The translations under genes were made by a program, and so were the position numbers. From NCBI GenBank assembly GCA_964412845.1, contig CAYPQM010000007.1:1-64000 (forward strand): 64,000 bases of DNA. Reading direction: 5' to 3'. Below, in pieces: positions 1-9,416 of this stretch; the first letter of the stretch is position 1, and the number at the start of each line of letters is the position of its first letter. The DNA is from JAWWPY01 sp964412845. GTDB lineage: Bacteria > Actinomycetota > Actinomycetes > Streptosporangiales > Streptosporangiaceae. Under the pieces are notes generated by a model that saw nothing but the letters and a program-made list of their open reading frames with translations, had not been told where the DNA came from and did no database searches.

Positions 1-2
1 CG

Positions 3-1612
<1,610 letters not shown>

Positions 1613-1656
1613 GCCCGGAACGCCGCGGCCGGGCTCATGCGGGCCGGCGGGCTGGC

Positions 1657-1953
1657 CTACCCGCCCGCCATGGCCCCGACGATGAGGTAGGGCTCCGCGC
1701 CGGCGACGACCGGGCCGGGCAGCGGCGCGTCCGGCTGTTCGTGGGACAGATCCTGCTCGCAGGCGAAGAACCTGATGAACGCCCGGCGCCGCCCCCCGTC
1801 GTGATCGCGGATCGTGCCGCGCAGCATCGGGTAACGGGCTTCCAGCGCATCCAGCACTGAGCGCTGGGTGACCTGGCCCGCGACGTCGAGTTCCACCTCA
1901 CCATTGATGCGGGCGAGGGCGCGCAGGTGCGCGGGAAGGACCACCCGGATCAT
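1657..1953 (-). CDS. MoaD/ThiS-like ubiquitin-fold sulfur-carrier protein
   Basis: A 98-residue protein ending in the diglycine AMAGG. Sulfur carriers of the MoaD/ThiS superfamily are adenylated and thiocarboxylated at that position. Its start overlaps the stop of the BNR-repeat gene by 4 bp (ATGA), so the two are translationally coupled. BNR-like proteins next to MoaD/ThiS-like proteins are a recurrent pair in actinobacteria as I recall it, with no established function. No MoaE, ThiG or cognate adenylating enzyme is visible in the window. The fold assignment rests on length, the C-terminal GG and general sequence character. Confidence 0.75.
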   Translation of the reverse strand: MIRVVLPAHLRALARINGEVELDVAGQVTQRSVLDALEARYPMLRGTIRDHDGGRRRAFIRFFACEQDLSHEQPDAPLPGPVVAGAEPYLIVGAMAGG

Positions 1954-3065
1954 GGCAGCGTCTGGACCTCGACCGACAGCACGGCCGGAAGATCCCGCAC
2001 GATCGGGGCCCAGCTGTCGCCGGCGTCGGCTGACGCGTATACCTGACCGCCGGTCGTCCCGAAGTAGACGCCGCAGGAGTCGAGGGAGTCGACTGCCATC
2101 GCATCACGCAGCACATTGACGTAGCAGTTCTCCTGCGGCAGGCCGCGGGTGAGCGGCTCCCAGTCGTCCCCGCCGGTGCGGCTGCGATAGACGCGCAGCT
2201 TGCCATCCGGCGGGAAGTGCTGGGAATCGCTGGTGATCGGGACCACGTAGACAGTGTCCGGCTCGTGCGCGTGGACGTCGATCGGGAATCCGAAGTCGGT
2301 CGGCAGGTTGCCGCTGACCTCATGCCACGAGTCGCCGGAGTCATCGCTGCGCATCACGTCCCAGTGCTTTTGCATGTACAGCACCGACGGCCGCGCCGGG
2401 TGCATGGCCAGCCGGTGCACGCAGTGCCCGACCTCCGCGTCAGGGTCGGGGATGCCCTCCGACTGCAGGCCGTGATTGATCGGCCGCCACGTCTGGCCCG
2501 CGTCATCGGACCGGAACGCGCCCGCGGCCGAGATCGCGGTGTACATCCGGCCGGGCTCCGCGGGATCCAGGAGGATCGTGTGCAGGCACATCCCGCCCGC
2601 ACCCGGCTGCCAGGACGGCCCGGAGCCGTGGCCGCGCAGCCCAGGCAGTTCCTGCCAGTGCAGCCCGCCGTCGTCCGAGCGGAACAACCCGGCGTCTTCC
2701 ACCCCGGCGTAGACGGTGTCCGGGTCGTCCAGCGCTGGCTCCAGGTGCCAGACCCGGGCGAACTCCCAAGGGTGCGGCGTCCCGTCATACCACTGGTGCG
2801 TCCCAGGGACGCCGTCGTAACGGAACTCGTTACCCACCGGCCGCCAGGTCGCGCCGCCATCGTCAGACCGCTGAATGACCTGCCCCGACCAGCCGCTGGA
2901 CTGCGAGGCGTACAGCCGGTTCGGGTCAGCGGGTGACCCCTTGACATGGTAGATCTCCCAGCCGGCAAAATGCGGCCCGCTGACGTCCCACCGCTCGCGC
3001 TTGCCGTCCGAGGTCAGGACGAACGCGCCCTTGCGCGTGCCCGCCAGTACCCTTACTCCACTCAT
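1950..3065 (-). CDS. BNR/sialidase-like beta-propeller repeat protein
   Basis: About 371 residues with repeated Asp-box-like motifs (SDDGGATW, SDDGGLHW, SDDAGQTW, SDDSGDSW, SADAGDSW) spaced like the blades of a beta-propeller. Asp-box repeats occur in sialidases, but many such proteins have no glycosidase activity and I see no sialidase catalytic set. No signal peptide is evident, so it is probably cytoplasmic. I chose the ATG at 3065 because GGGAGGT lies just upstream; an in-frame ATG at 3098 would overlap the dapA-like gene. It lies between the dapA-like and MoaD-like genes in one minus-strand operon. Confidence 0.85.
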   Translation of the reverse strand: MSGVRVLAGTRKGAFVLTSDGKRERWDVSGPHFAGWEIYHVKGSPADPNRLYASQSSGWSGQVIQRSDDGGATWRPVGNEFRYDGVPGTHQWYDGTPHPWEFARVWHLEPALDDPDTVYAGVEDAGLFRSDDGGLHWQELPGLRGHGSGPSWQPGAGGMCLHTILLDPAEPGRMYTAISAAGAFRSDDAGQTWRPINHGLQSEGIPDPDAEVGHCVHRLAMHPARPSVLYMQKHWDVMRSDDSGDSWHEVSGNLPTDFGFPIDVHAHEPDTVYVVPITSDSQHFPPDGKLRVYRSRTGGDDWEPLTRGLPQENCYVNVLRDAMAVDSLDSCGVYFGTTGGQVYASADAGDSWAPIVRDLPAVLSVEVQTLP

Positions 3066-3094
3066 CGGACCTCCCATCTGCTTCCTACGGCCTA

Positions 3095-4039
3095 TCACGG
3101 CCCTCCGACGTTTTGACTGCCGCCAGGCCGCAGACTCATCGGCGGGATCTGCGCCAGTTCGCTGGCCTGGCGCTGAGCTGCGCTGACCGCGCCCGGTCCG
3201 GCGGCCAGCAGCGGCAGCCGGACCGCCGGGCTGGGAATCCGCCCCTGCGCGTGCAGGACCGCCTTGATGACCGTGGGATTGGGCTCAGCGAACAGCGCCG
3301 CGGAGAGCCCGGCCAGCCGGTGACCGAGCGCGCGGGCCCGGCCGCAGTCCCCGGCGCGCCAGCTGCCAACCAGGTCGGCGAAGTGCCCGGTGCACAGGTG
3401 AGCCGAGGCCAGGATGGCGCCGGCCGCGCCGAGCGCGAGCATGGGCGAGGCGAAGACGTCGTCACCGGCCAGCACCGCGAACCCGTCGGGCCGATCGGCC
3501 ATGAGCTGGACGGTGTCCTCGTCGATGCCGCCGACGGCGTGCTTGACTCCGGCGATCCCGGCCAGGCCGGCCAGTCGCCGCACGGTCCGCCATCCCACGA
3601 CCTGGCCGGTCCGGGAGGGGATGTTGTAAATGATCAGCGGCACCGGGCTCTCGGCGGCCAGCCGGGTGAAGTGGGCGGCCACGCCCTCCTCGGCGGGCCG
3701 GGTGAAGTACGGCACGACGACGAGCGCGGCCGCCACCTCGGGCCATCCGGCCAGCTCCTGCAGGGCCTGGATCGAGGCATGGGTGTCGTTAGAGCCGGCC
3801 CCGGCAATCAGCATCGCCGAGCGTTCCCGGCACACCCGCGCGCAGATGTCCAGGACGCCGCGTCGTTCCCCGGCGCTGAGCGTCGCCGTCTCGGCAGTCG
3901 TGCCCAGAGCCACCACCCCGGCCGCGCCTGAGTCGATCACGCTGTGCGCCAGTGCTTCCAGCGCGTCCACCGCCAGCTCACCGTCGGTGCGCAGCGGGGT
4001 GATGAGCGGCACGTAGAGACCGGCCAGCGTTTGCTCCAT
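3095..4039 (-). CDS. Dihydrodipicolinate synthase / N-acetylneuraminate lyase family aldolase
   Basis: A class I aldolase of the DapA/NanA superfamily, 314 residues, usual length. GTTAE (46-50), Y111, the YNIPSRTG segment (Y138, R143) and the Schiff-base lysine K166 in GVKHA match the DapA active site. The substrate cannot be told: family members act on pyruvate plus various aldehydes. It is first of a minus-strand operon with a BNR-repeat protein and a MoaD-like protein and is divergent from a LysR regulator. That context fits an inducible catabolic aldolase better than housekeeping lysine synthesis. Confidence 0.88.
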   Translation of the reverse strand: MEQTLAGLYVPLITPLRTDGELAVDALEALAHSVIDSGAAGVVALGTTAETATLSAGERRGVLDICARVCRERSAMLIAGAGSNDTHASIQALQELAGWPEVAAALVVVPYFTRPAEEGVAAHFTRLAAESPVPLIIYNIPSRTGQVVGWRTVRRLAGLAGIAGVKHAVGGIDEDTVQLMADRPDGFAVLAGDDVFASPMLALGAAGAILASAHLCTGHFADLVGSWRAGDCGRARALGHRLAGLSAALFAEPNPTVIKAVLHAQGRIPSPAVRLPLLAAGPGAVSAAQRQASELAQIPPMSLRPGGSQNVGGP

Positions 4040-4077
4040 GGGGACGAGACTGCCGCCATCTCACTATGCAGGTCTAG

Positions 4078-4094
4078 TTCATATTCCTGCTGAA
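4078..4094. promoter_or_regulatory. Putative LysR-type operator
   Basis: TTCA-N9-TGAA, an interrupted palindrome of the T-N11-A class typical of LysR boxes, lies in the 72-bp gap between the divergent dapA-like gene and the LysR gene. The stretch is locally AT-rich. Placement and symmetry are the only evidence. Confidence 0.4.
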
Positions 4095-4111
4095 AATCGT
4101 AAGCTGAACTG

Positions 4112-5026
4112 ATGCTCGATGTTCGCAAGCTCCGCCTGCTGCGTGAACTGGCCCACCGCTCGACGATCGCGGCGGTGGCTGACGCGCTGGCCTACACGCC
4201 ATCCGCCGTCTCCCAGCAACTGGCCGCTCTGGAGCGCGAGGCCGGGGTGCCGCTGCTGCGCCGCACCGGCCGGCGGGTGGTTCTCACCCCGGCCGGCGCC
4301 GCTCTGGCGCAGCAGACCGAGGCCGTGCTCGCCCTGCTGGAACAGGCGTCCGCACAGCTTGCCGCCACCCGGGCCGGCCTGACCGGGCCGCTGCGGATTG
4401 GCGCGTTCCCCACCGCGGTGCGCACCATCCTGCCGGCTGCCCTGGTCGCGCTCGGCCACGACCATCCCGGGCTCGAGCTGATGGTCACTGAGCTTGACCC
4501 GGCCGCGGTTCCCGCCGCGCTACGCAGTGCGGCGCTCGACGTCGCGCTCATCCACGACTACGACTATGTGCCCACCGAACCTGATCCCGCCCTGGACACC
4601 GAACCGCTGATCGAAGAGACGATCTACCTCGCCTCGGCCGGAGCGCGGCCGCAGTCGGCCGGCGACCCGGTCAGCAGCCACCGCGATGCCCCGTGGATCA
4701 TGGCCAGTCCCGGCACCTTGTGCCACACCATGGCGATGCGTGCCTGCCAGGTGGCTGGTTTCACACCACGTGTCCGCCACCAGGCCGATGACTTCGCCAC
4801 CGTGCTGGCCCTGGTCGCCGCCGGCCAGGGTGTGGCCCTGGTCCCGCAGCTCGGCGCGATCGGCGGTCCCGTGGGCGTGGCGCTGTCCCCGCTGCAGGCC
4901 CGCCGCCGTACCCGGATCGCCTACCGGAGAGGCACCCGGCAGCATCCCGCCGTGTCCGCCTGCGTCGCGGCCATCCGTAGCTCAGCCGCCTCGCAGCTGG
5001 TCGGCTGGGCAACTGGCGCCCCGTGA
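4112..5026 (+). CDS. LysR-family transcriptional regulator
   Basis: 304 residues. The N-terminal winged HTH (about 1-60, with TPSAVSQQLAALEREAGVPL) is followed by a periplasmic-binding-like effector domain (about 90-295). It is divergently transcribed from the aldolase operon with only 72 bp between starts, the classic arrangement for a LysR protein that controls its neighbour and itself. The effector is unknown; by context it could be the substrate or product of the aldolase. Confidence 0.92.
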   Translation: MLDVRKLRLLRELAHRSTIAAVADALAYTPSAVSQQLAALEREAGVPLLRRTGRRVVLTPAGAALAQQTEAVLALLEQASAQLAATRAGLTGPLRIGAFPTAVRTILPAALVALGHDHPGLELMVTELDPAAVPAALRSAALDVALIHDYDYVPTEPDPALDTEPLIEETIYLASAGARPQSAGDPVSSHRDAPWIMASPGTLCHTMAMRACQVAGFTPRVRHQADDFATVLALVAAGQGVALVPQLGAIGGPVGVALSPLQARRRTRIAYRRGTRQHPAVSACVAAIRSSAASQLVGWATGAP

Positions 5027-5123
5027 ACCGGCGTGCGGGCCCGCACGTGTCCTCTTACGGGTCGGGCAGACAGGATGAGGATGGCCCGGAGGGCTTCGGG
5101 CCGGGAAGCAACGGGGCAGCGGG

Positions 5124-8100
5124 GTGCTACGGGTTCAGCTGCTTGGCCCGGTGCGGGCCTGGCAGGGCGAACAGGAACTGGAACTTGGCGGCCCACGTCG
5201 CCGCGCGGTGCTGGGGATGCTGGCGCTGCGCGCCAACCACGTGGTGTCGCGCAGTGAGCTCATCGACGGGATGTGGGGCCAGGATCCACCGGCCAGCGCG
5301 GTGAACAGCGTGCATGTTTACGTCTCCGGGCTGCGCCAGGTGCTGGAACCGCGCCGCGCTCGCCGGGCGCCGGGTCAGGTCTTGTCGGCCACGGGGCCCG
5401 GGTACCTGCTCCGGCTGGAGCCGGGCCAGCTGGACACCGAGGCGCTGGACCGCCACCTGGGGCGGGCGCGCCAGGTGGCCGCGGCCGGCGACCGGCCGGC
5501 CGCGGCTCGCTCGCTGGACGCGGCCCTGGATCTGTGGCAGGGCGTCCCGTTGTCCGGGGTTCCCGGCCCCTGGGCCGACATCGAGCGGGTCCGGCTGGAT
5601 GAACTGCGGCTGACCGCGGTCGAGGACCGCATTGAGATGATGCTGGCGCTGGGGGAGCACGGCCAGGCAGTGGCGCGGCTCACCGGGCTGATCCGGCAGT
5701 ATCCGCTGCGAGAGCGGTTCCGCGGCCAGCTGATGGTGGCGCTGTACCGCTGCGGCCGGCAGGCCGACGCACTGGCCGAGTTCGCCAGCGCTCGCCGCTT
5801 CCTGAGCCAGGAAGTCGGCATCGAACCTGGTCCTGAGCTGCGGCGCCTGCACCAGCAGATCCTCACCAGCGACCATGCGCTAGACCGGCCGGCCGGGGTC
5901 CAGGTCGCGGCCGGGCCTGGTGCCGCGGCGAAGTCCTGCACCTCGGCCGGGCCGGGTGCCGCGGGGGAGCCCGGCACTGCGGCGGGGCCGGGCGCCGCGG
6001 GGGAGCCCGGCACTGCGGCGGGGCCGGGCAGCGCGGCCGGGGATGGCACCGGAATGGCGGCCGGGGCGGGCCGGGCCGGGCCGGTCCCGCGGGAATTGCC
6101 CGCGGACGTGACCGCGTTCACCGGCCGGGTGGCCGAACTGGCCGAGCTGGACCGGCTGCTGACGGCTCGAGCCGGTGACGCAGGCCGCAGTGCGCCGGCC
6201 AGCGCCGGCCCGGCGGCGATAGCGATCTTCGCGATAGCCGGGGGCGCCGGGGTCGGCAAGACCGCGCTGACCGTGCGCTGGGCGCACCAGGTCCGGGATG
6301 CCTTCCCCGACGGGCAGCTCTATGTCAACCTGCGCGGCTATGACCCCGCCGAGCCGGTCGCGGCAGCCGACGCTCTGGCCGGGTTCCTGCGCGCGCTCGG
6401 CACGGCCAGCCAGGACATCCCCGCCGACGTTGACGAACGCGCCGCCCGGTACCGCAGCATGCTGGACGGGCGGCGGACCCTGATTGTCCTTGACAATGCG
6501 GGCAGCATTGAGCAGGTCCGCCCGCTGCTGCCCGGCACCTCATCGTGCGCCGTGGTGGTCACCAGCCGCGACTCGCTCGCGGGACTCGTGGCGCGGCACG
6601 GCGCCCGGCGCCTCGACCTGGACCTGCTGCCGCTCGATGACGCGGTCGCGCTGCTCCGTGCGCTGATCGGCGGCCGGGTCGATGCCGACCCGGCCGCGGC
6701 CGCCACGCTCGCCGAGCAGTGCGCACGGCTTCCGCTGGCCCTGCGGGTCGCCGCTGAGTTCGCCGCCACCCGGCCGGCCCTGGACGTGGCGCAACTGGTG
6801 GTCCAGCTAACGGGGGAGCGGCATCGCCTGGACCTGCTGGAGGCCGGCGGTGATCCCCGCACGGCCGTGCGCACCGTCTTCTCCTGGTCCTACCGGCAGC
6901 TGCCCGCCGGCGCCGCGCGGGCGTTCCGGCTGATCGGCCTGCACCCTGGCCCTGACCTTGACGCATATGCCGTCGCCGCGCTGACCGGTGGCACGCTCAC
7001 CGAGGCCGACGACGTGCTGAGCCTGCTCGCCCGCGGGCACCTGGTCCACCCGGCGCGGCCCGGCCGTTACGGCATGCACGATTTGCTCCGTTCCTACGCT
7101 GCCCACCTCACCGCCGGCCAGGACACCGCTGCCTACCTCACCGCCGGCCAGCACAGTGCCGCTAGGCAAGCCGCCGGCCCGGGGAATGGTGCGGGCGAAG
7201 GGCAGGTGGCCCTGACCCGCCTGTACGACTACTACCTCGCCGCCGCGGCCGTGGCGATGGACACCCTCGTCCCCGCGGAGCGCGGCCGCCGGCCCTGCCT
7301 TCCCCCGCCGGCCACGCCCGTGCCTGAGCTGGCCAGCTCGGCCGCGGCGCGGGCCTGGCTGGACGCGGAGCGGCCCATTCTGCTGACCATGGCCGCGCAT
7401 GCCGCGGCGCGCGGCTGGCCCGGCCACGCTACGCGCCTGTCGGCTATCGTCTGCCGCTACCTCGAAACCGGCGGCCACTACACCGACGCCGTCGCGATCC
7501 ACCGCCACGCCCGGCACGCCGCACGCCGCGCCGGAGACCGGCATGCCGAAGCCCACGCACTGAACAACCTCGGCATCGTCGACGGGCGGCTGGGCCGCTA
7601 TCCGCAGGCGGCCGGCCATCTCCGGCAGGCGCTGGCGCTGTTCTGCGAGGCTGGTGACCTGTCTGGCGCAGCCCGGGCGCTGAGCAACCTCGGCTCCGGT
7701 GACTGGCGGCAAGGCCGTTATCAGCGGGCCACGGCCCACCACCGGCAGGCGCTGGCGCTGTTCCGCGCGGCCGGTGACCGGCTGGGCGAAGCGCGGGCGC
7801 TGAACGGCCTGGGCCTGGTCGACTGGCGGCAGGGCAGCTACCCGCAGGCCGGAAGGAACTTCCAGCGGGCTTTTGCCCTGTACCGGGAACTTGGCGACCG
7901 GTCCAACGAAGCCCACGCGCTCGCCAACCTCGGCAGCGTCGATTGGCGGCAGGGTCGGTACCAGCAGGCCGCCGGGCACCTCAGCCAGGCGCTGGCGCTG
8001 TTCCGCGAGATCGGCGACCGTACCGGTGCCGCCACAGCGCTGACCGATCTCGGCACCGTCGCCTGCCACCAGGGCCATTACCAGGCGGCGGCCCGGCACC

Positions 8101-8378
8101 ATCGGCAGGCGCTGGCCCTGTTCCGCGAGATCGGCGAGCGGACGGGCGAGGCCGAGGCGCTGAACGGTCTCGGTGAGGTCCTGCTCGCGACCGGTGAGCC
8201 CGGTCAGGCCCAGGCCCAGTACGCGGCCGCTGCCGTCGTCGCGAGCCAGATCGGTGACCCGCACGAGCAGGCCCGCGCGCACGACGGCCTCGCCCGCAGC
8301 CAGCGGGCCGCCGCGCTGTGCCTCAGCCCAGCAGGTGGCGTACCTCCCGGGCGATCTGCAGGTCTTCCCGCGCGGTGA
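5124..8378 (+). CDS. SARP/AfsR-type regulator with NB-ARC and TPR domains
   Basis: 1084 residues from a GTG start. In order: an OmpR-like winged HTH (about 1-95), a bacterial transcriptional activator domain (about 100-250), an Ala/Gly/Pro linker (about 258-320), an NTPase of the NB-ARC/STAND type with P-loop GAGVGKTA (about 374-381) and Walker B LIVLDNAG (about 452-459), a winged-helix segment, and at least seven TPRs (about 785-1060). This is the architecture of AfsR-like activators, which often control secondary metabolism. No biosynthetic cluster is adjacent. The last 56 bp overlap the convergent acetate kinase gene. Confidence 0.95.
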   Translation: MLRVQLLGPVRAWQGEQELELGGPRRRAVLGMLALRANHVVSRSELIDGMWGQDPPASAVNSVHVYVSGLRQVLEPRRARRAPGQVLSATGPGYLLRLEPGQLDTEALDRHLGRARQVAAAGDRPAAARSLDAALDLWQGVPLSGVPGPWADIERVRLDELRLTAVEDRIEMMLALGEHGQAVARLTGLIRQYPLRERFRGQLMVALYRCGRQADALAEFASARRFLSQEVGIEPGPELRRLHQQILTSDHALDRPAGVQVAAGPGAAAKSCTSAGPGAAGEPGTAAGPGAAGEPGTAAGPGSAAGDGTGMAAGAGRAGPVPRELPADVTAFTGRVAELAELDRLLTARAGDAGRSAPASAGPAAIAIFAIAGGAGVGKTALTVRWAHQVRDAFPDGQLYVNLRGYDPAEPVAAADALAGFLRALGTASQDIPADVDERAARYRSMLDGRRTLIVLDNAGSIEQVRPLLPGTSSCAVVVTSRDSLAGLVARHGARRLDLDLLPLDDAVALLRALIGGRVDADPAAAATLAEQCARLPLALRVAAEFAATRPALDVAQLVVQLTGERHRLDLLEAGGDPRTAVRTVFSWSYRQLPAGAARAFRLIGLHPGPDLDAYAVAALTGGTLTEADDVLSLLARGHLVHPARPGRYGMHDLLRSYAAHLTAGQDTAAYLTAGQHSAARQAAGPGNGAGEGQVALTRLYDYYLAAAAVAMDTLVPAERGRRPCLPPPATPVPELASSAAARAWLDAERPILLTMAAHAAARGWPGHATRLSAIVCRYLETGGHYTDAVAIHRHARHAARRAGDRHAEAHALNNLGIVDGRLGRYPQAAGHLRQALALFCEAGDLSGAARALSNLGSGDWRQGRYQRATAHHRQALALFRAAGDRLGEARALNGLGLVDWRQGSYPQAGRNFQRAFALYRELGDRSNEAHALANLGSVDWRQGRYQQAAGHLSQALALFREIGDRTGAATALTDLGTVACHQGHYQAAARHHRQALALFREIGERTGEAEALNGLGEVLLATGEPGQAQAQYAAAAVVASQIGDPHEQARAHDGLARSQRAAALCLSPAGGVPPGRSAGLPAR
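5951..6022. repeat. 36-bp tandem repeat in the SARP linker
   Basis: Two 36-bp units (5951-5986 and 5987-6022) differ by one base, followed by a partial third. They encode the linker unit AGPGAAGEPGTA between the activator and NTPase domains. Confidence 0.9.
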
Positions 8379-9414
8379 TCACCATGGTGCGCACCGTCGC
8401 TCCGGCGGCGCTGATGTCCCCGTCATCCAGCACGGTATCGTTGCGGCCGGTGTCGATGGCAATACCGAGGAAAGCCAGCCGCTCGGCGGCACGGCGCCGC
8501 ACCGCGGCGGAGTGCTCGCCCACACCGCCGGTGAACGCGAGAACATCCACCCCGCCGGCCGCCGCGCTCATCGCGGCGATCCCGGCGGCCAGCCGGTGGG
8601 TGTAGACGCCAATCGCCAGCCGCGCGCCGGTGTCCCCGCGGCCGGCCGCGGCTTCGACCTCGCGCATGTCGCCGGTACCGGCCAGGGCGGTGAGCCCGGA
8701 TCGCTGTTCCAGGGCGGTAGCGACCTCGTGCGGCGACAGGTGCTCGTGCTCTTCGAGCCAGAGCACCAGGCCGGGGTCGACCGTTCCCGACCGGGTCGCC
8801 ATGACCAGGCCTTCCAGCGGGGTGAAGCCCATGGTGGTGTCCACGCTGCGGCCGTCGAGGACCGCGGCGAGCGAGGCCCCGGCGCCAAGGTGGCAGGTGA
8901 TGATCCGCAGGCCCGCCAGCGGCCGGCCGAGCAGTTGCGCCGCGCGCCGCGAGCAGTAGGCGTGCGACAGCCCGTGGAAGCCGTAGCGCCGGATCGCGTA
9001 CCGCTCCCGCCACTCGCGCGGCACCGCGTAGGTGGCGGCGGCGGGCGGGATGGTGGTGTGGAAGGCCGTGTCGAAGCTGGCCACCGCGGGCACATCGGGC
9101 AGGTGCGCCGTCACCGCGTCCAGCCCGGCCAGGGACTTGGGCTGGTGCAGCGGGGCGAGGTCGGTCAGGTCCTGCAGCTGCTTGCGCACCGCATCGTTGA
9201 TCAGCGCCGGGCCGGTGAACGTCGTGCCGCCGTGCACGACACGGTGGCCGACCACATCAGGTGCGGTCCATCCGTGCAGGATCTCGCCGAGGCGGGAAGT
9301 ATCGAACCCGTCTGTTCCCGCGGGCAGGTCAGCGCGGTGCTCGATGGAGTCGGCGGCGCTGAGCAGGCGCAGCTTGAGACTGGAGGATCCAGCGTTGACG
9401 ACCAGTACCCGCAC
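8323..9414 (-). CDS. ackA: Acetate kinase
   Basis: 363 residues, somewhat short for the family (about 390-400). NAGSSSLK (7-14), RVVHGG, SFDTAFH, GFHGLSH, CHLGAG and FTGGVGEHS are the phosphate, acetate and nucleotide sites of ASKHA-fold acetate kinases. It converts acetyl phosphate and ADP to acetate and ATP. It begins 2 bp after the phosphoketolase stop, so both are on one transcript: phosphoketolase makes acetyl phosphate and this enzyme harvests ATP from it. The start is GTG. Confidence 0.95.
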   Translation of the reverse strand: MRVLVVNAGSSSLKLRLLSAADSIEHRADLPAGTDGFDTSRLGEILHGWTAPDVVGHRVVHGGTTFTGPALINDAVRKQLQDLTDLAPLHQPKSLAGLDAVTAHLPDVPAVASFDTAFHTTIPPAAATYAVPREWRERYAIRRYGFHGLSHAYCSRRAAQLLGRPLAGLRIITCHLGAGASLAAVLDGRSVDTTMGFTPLEGLVMATRSGTVDPGLVLWLEEHEHLSPHEVATALEQRSGLTALAGTGDMREVEAAAGRGDTGARLAIGVYTHRLAAGIAAMSAAAGGVDVLAFTGGVGEHSAAVRRRAAERLAFLGIAIDTGRNDTVLDDGDISAAGATVRTMVITAREDLQIAREVRHLLG

Positions 9415-9416
9415 GG

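Noticed and set aside
5951..6022. Possible CRISPR-like array
   Set aside because: The units are contiguous, without spacers, and code a protein linker.
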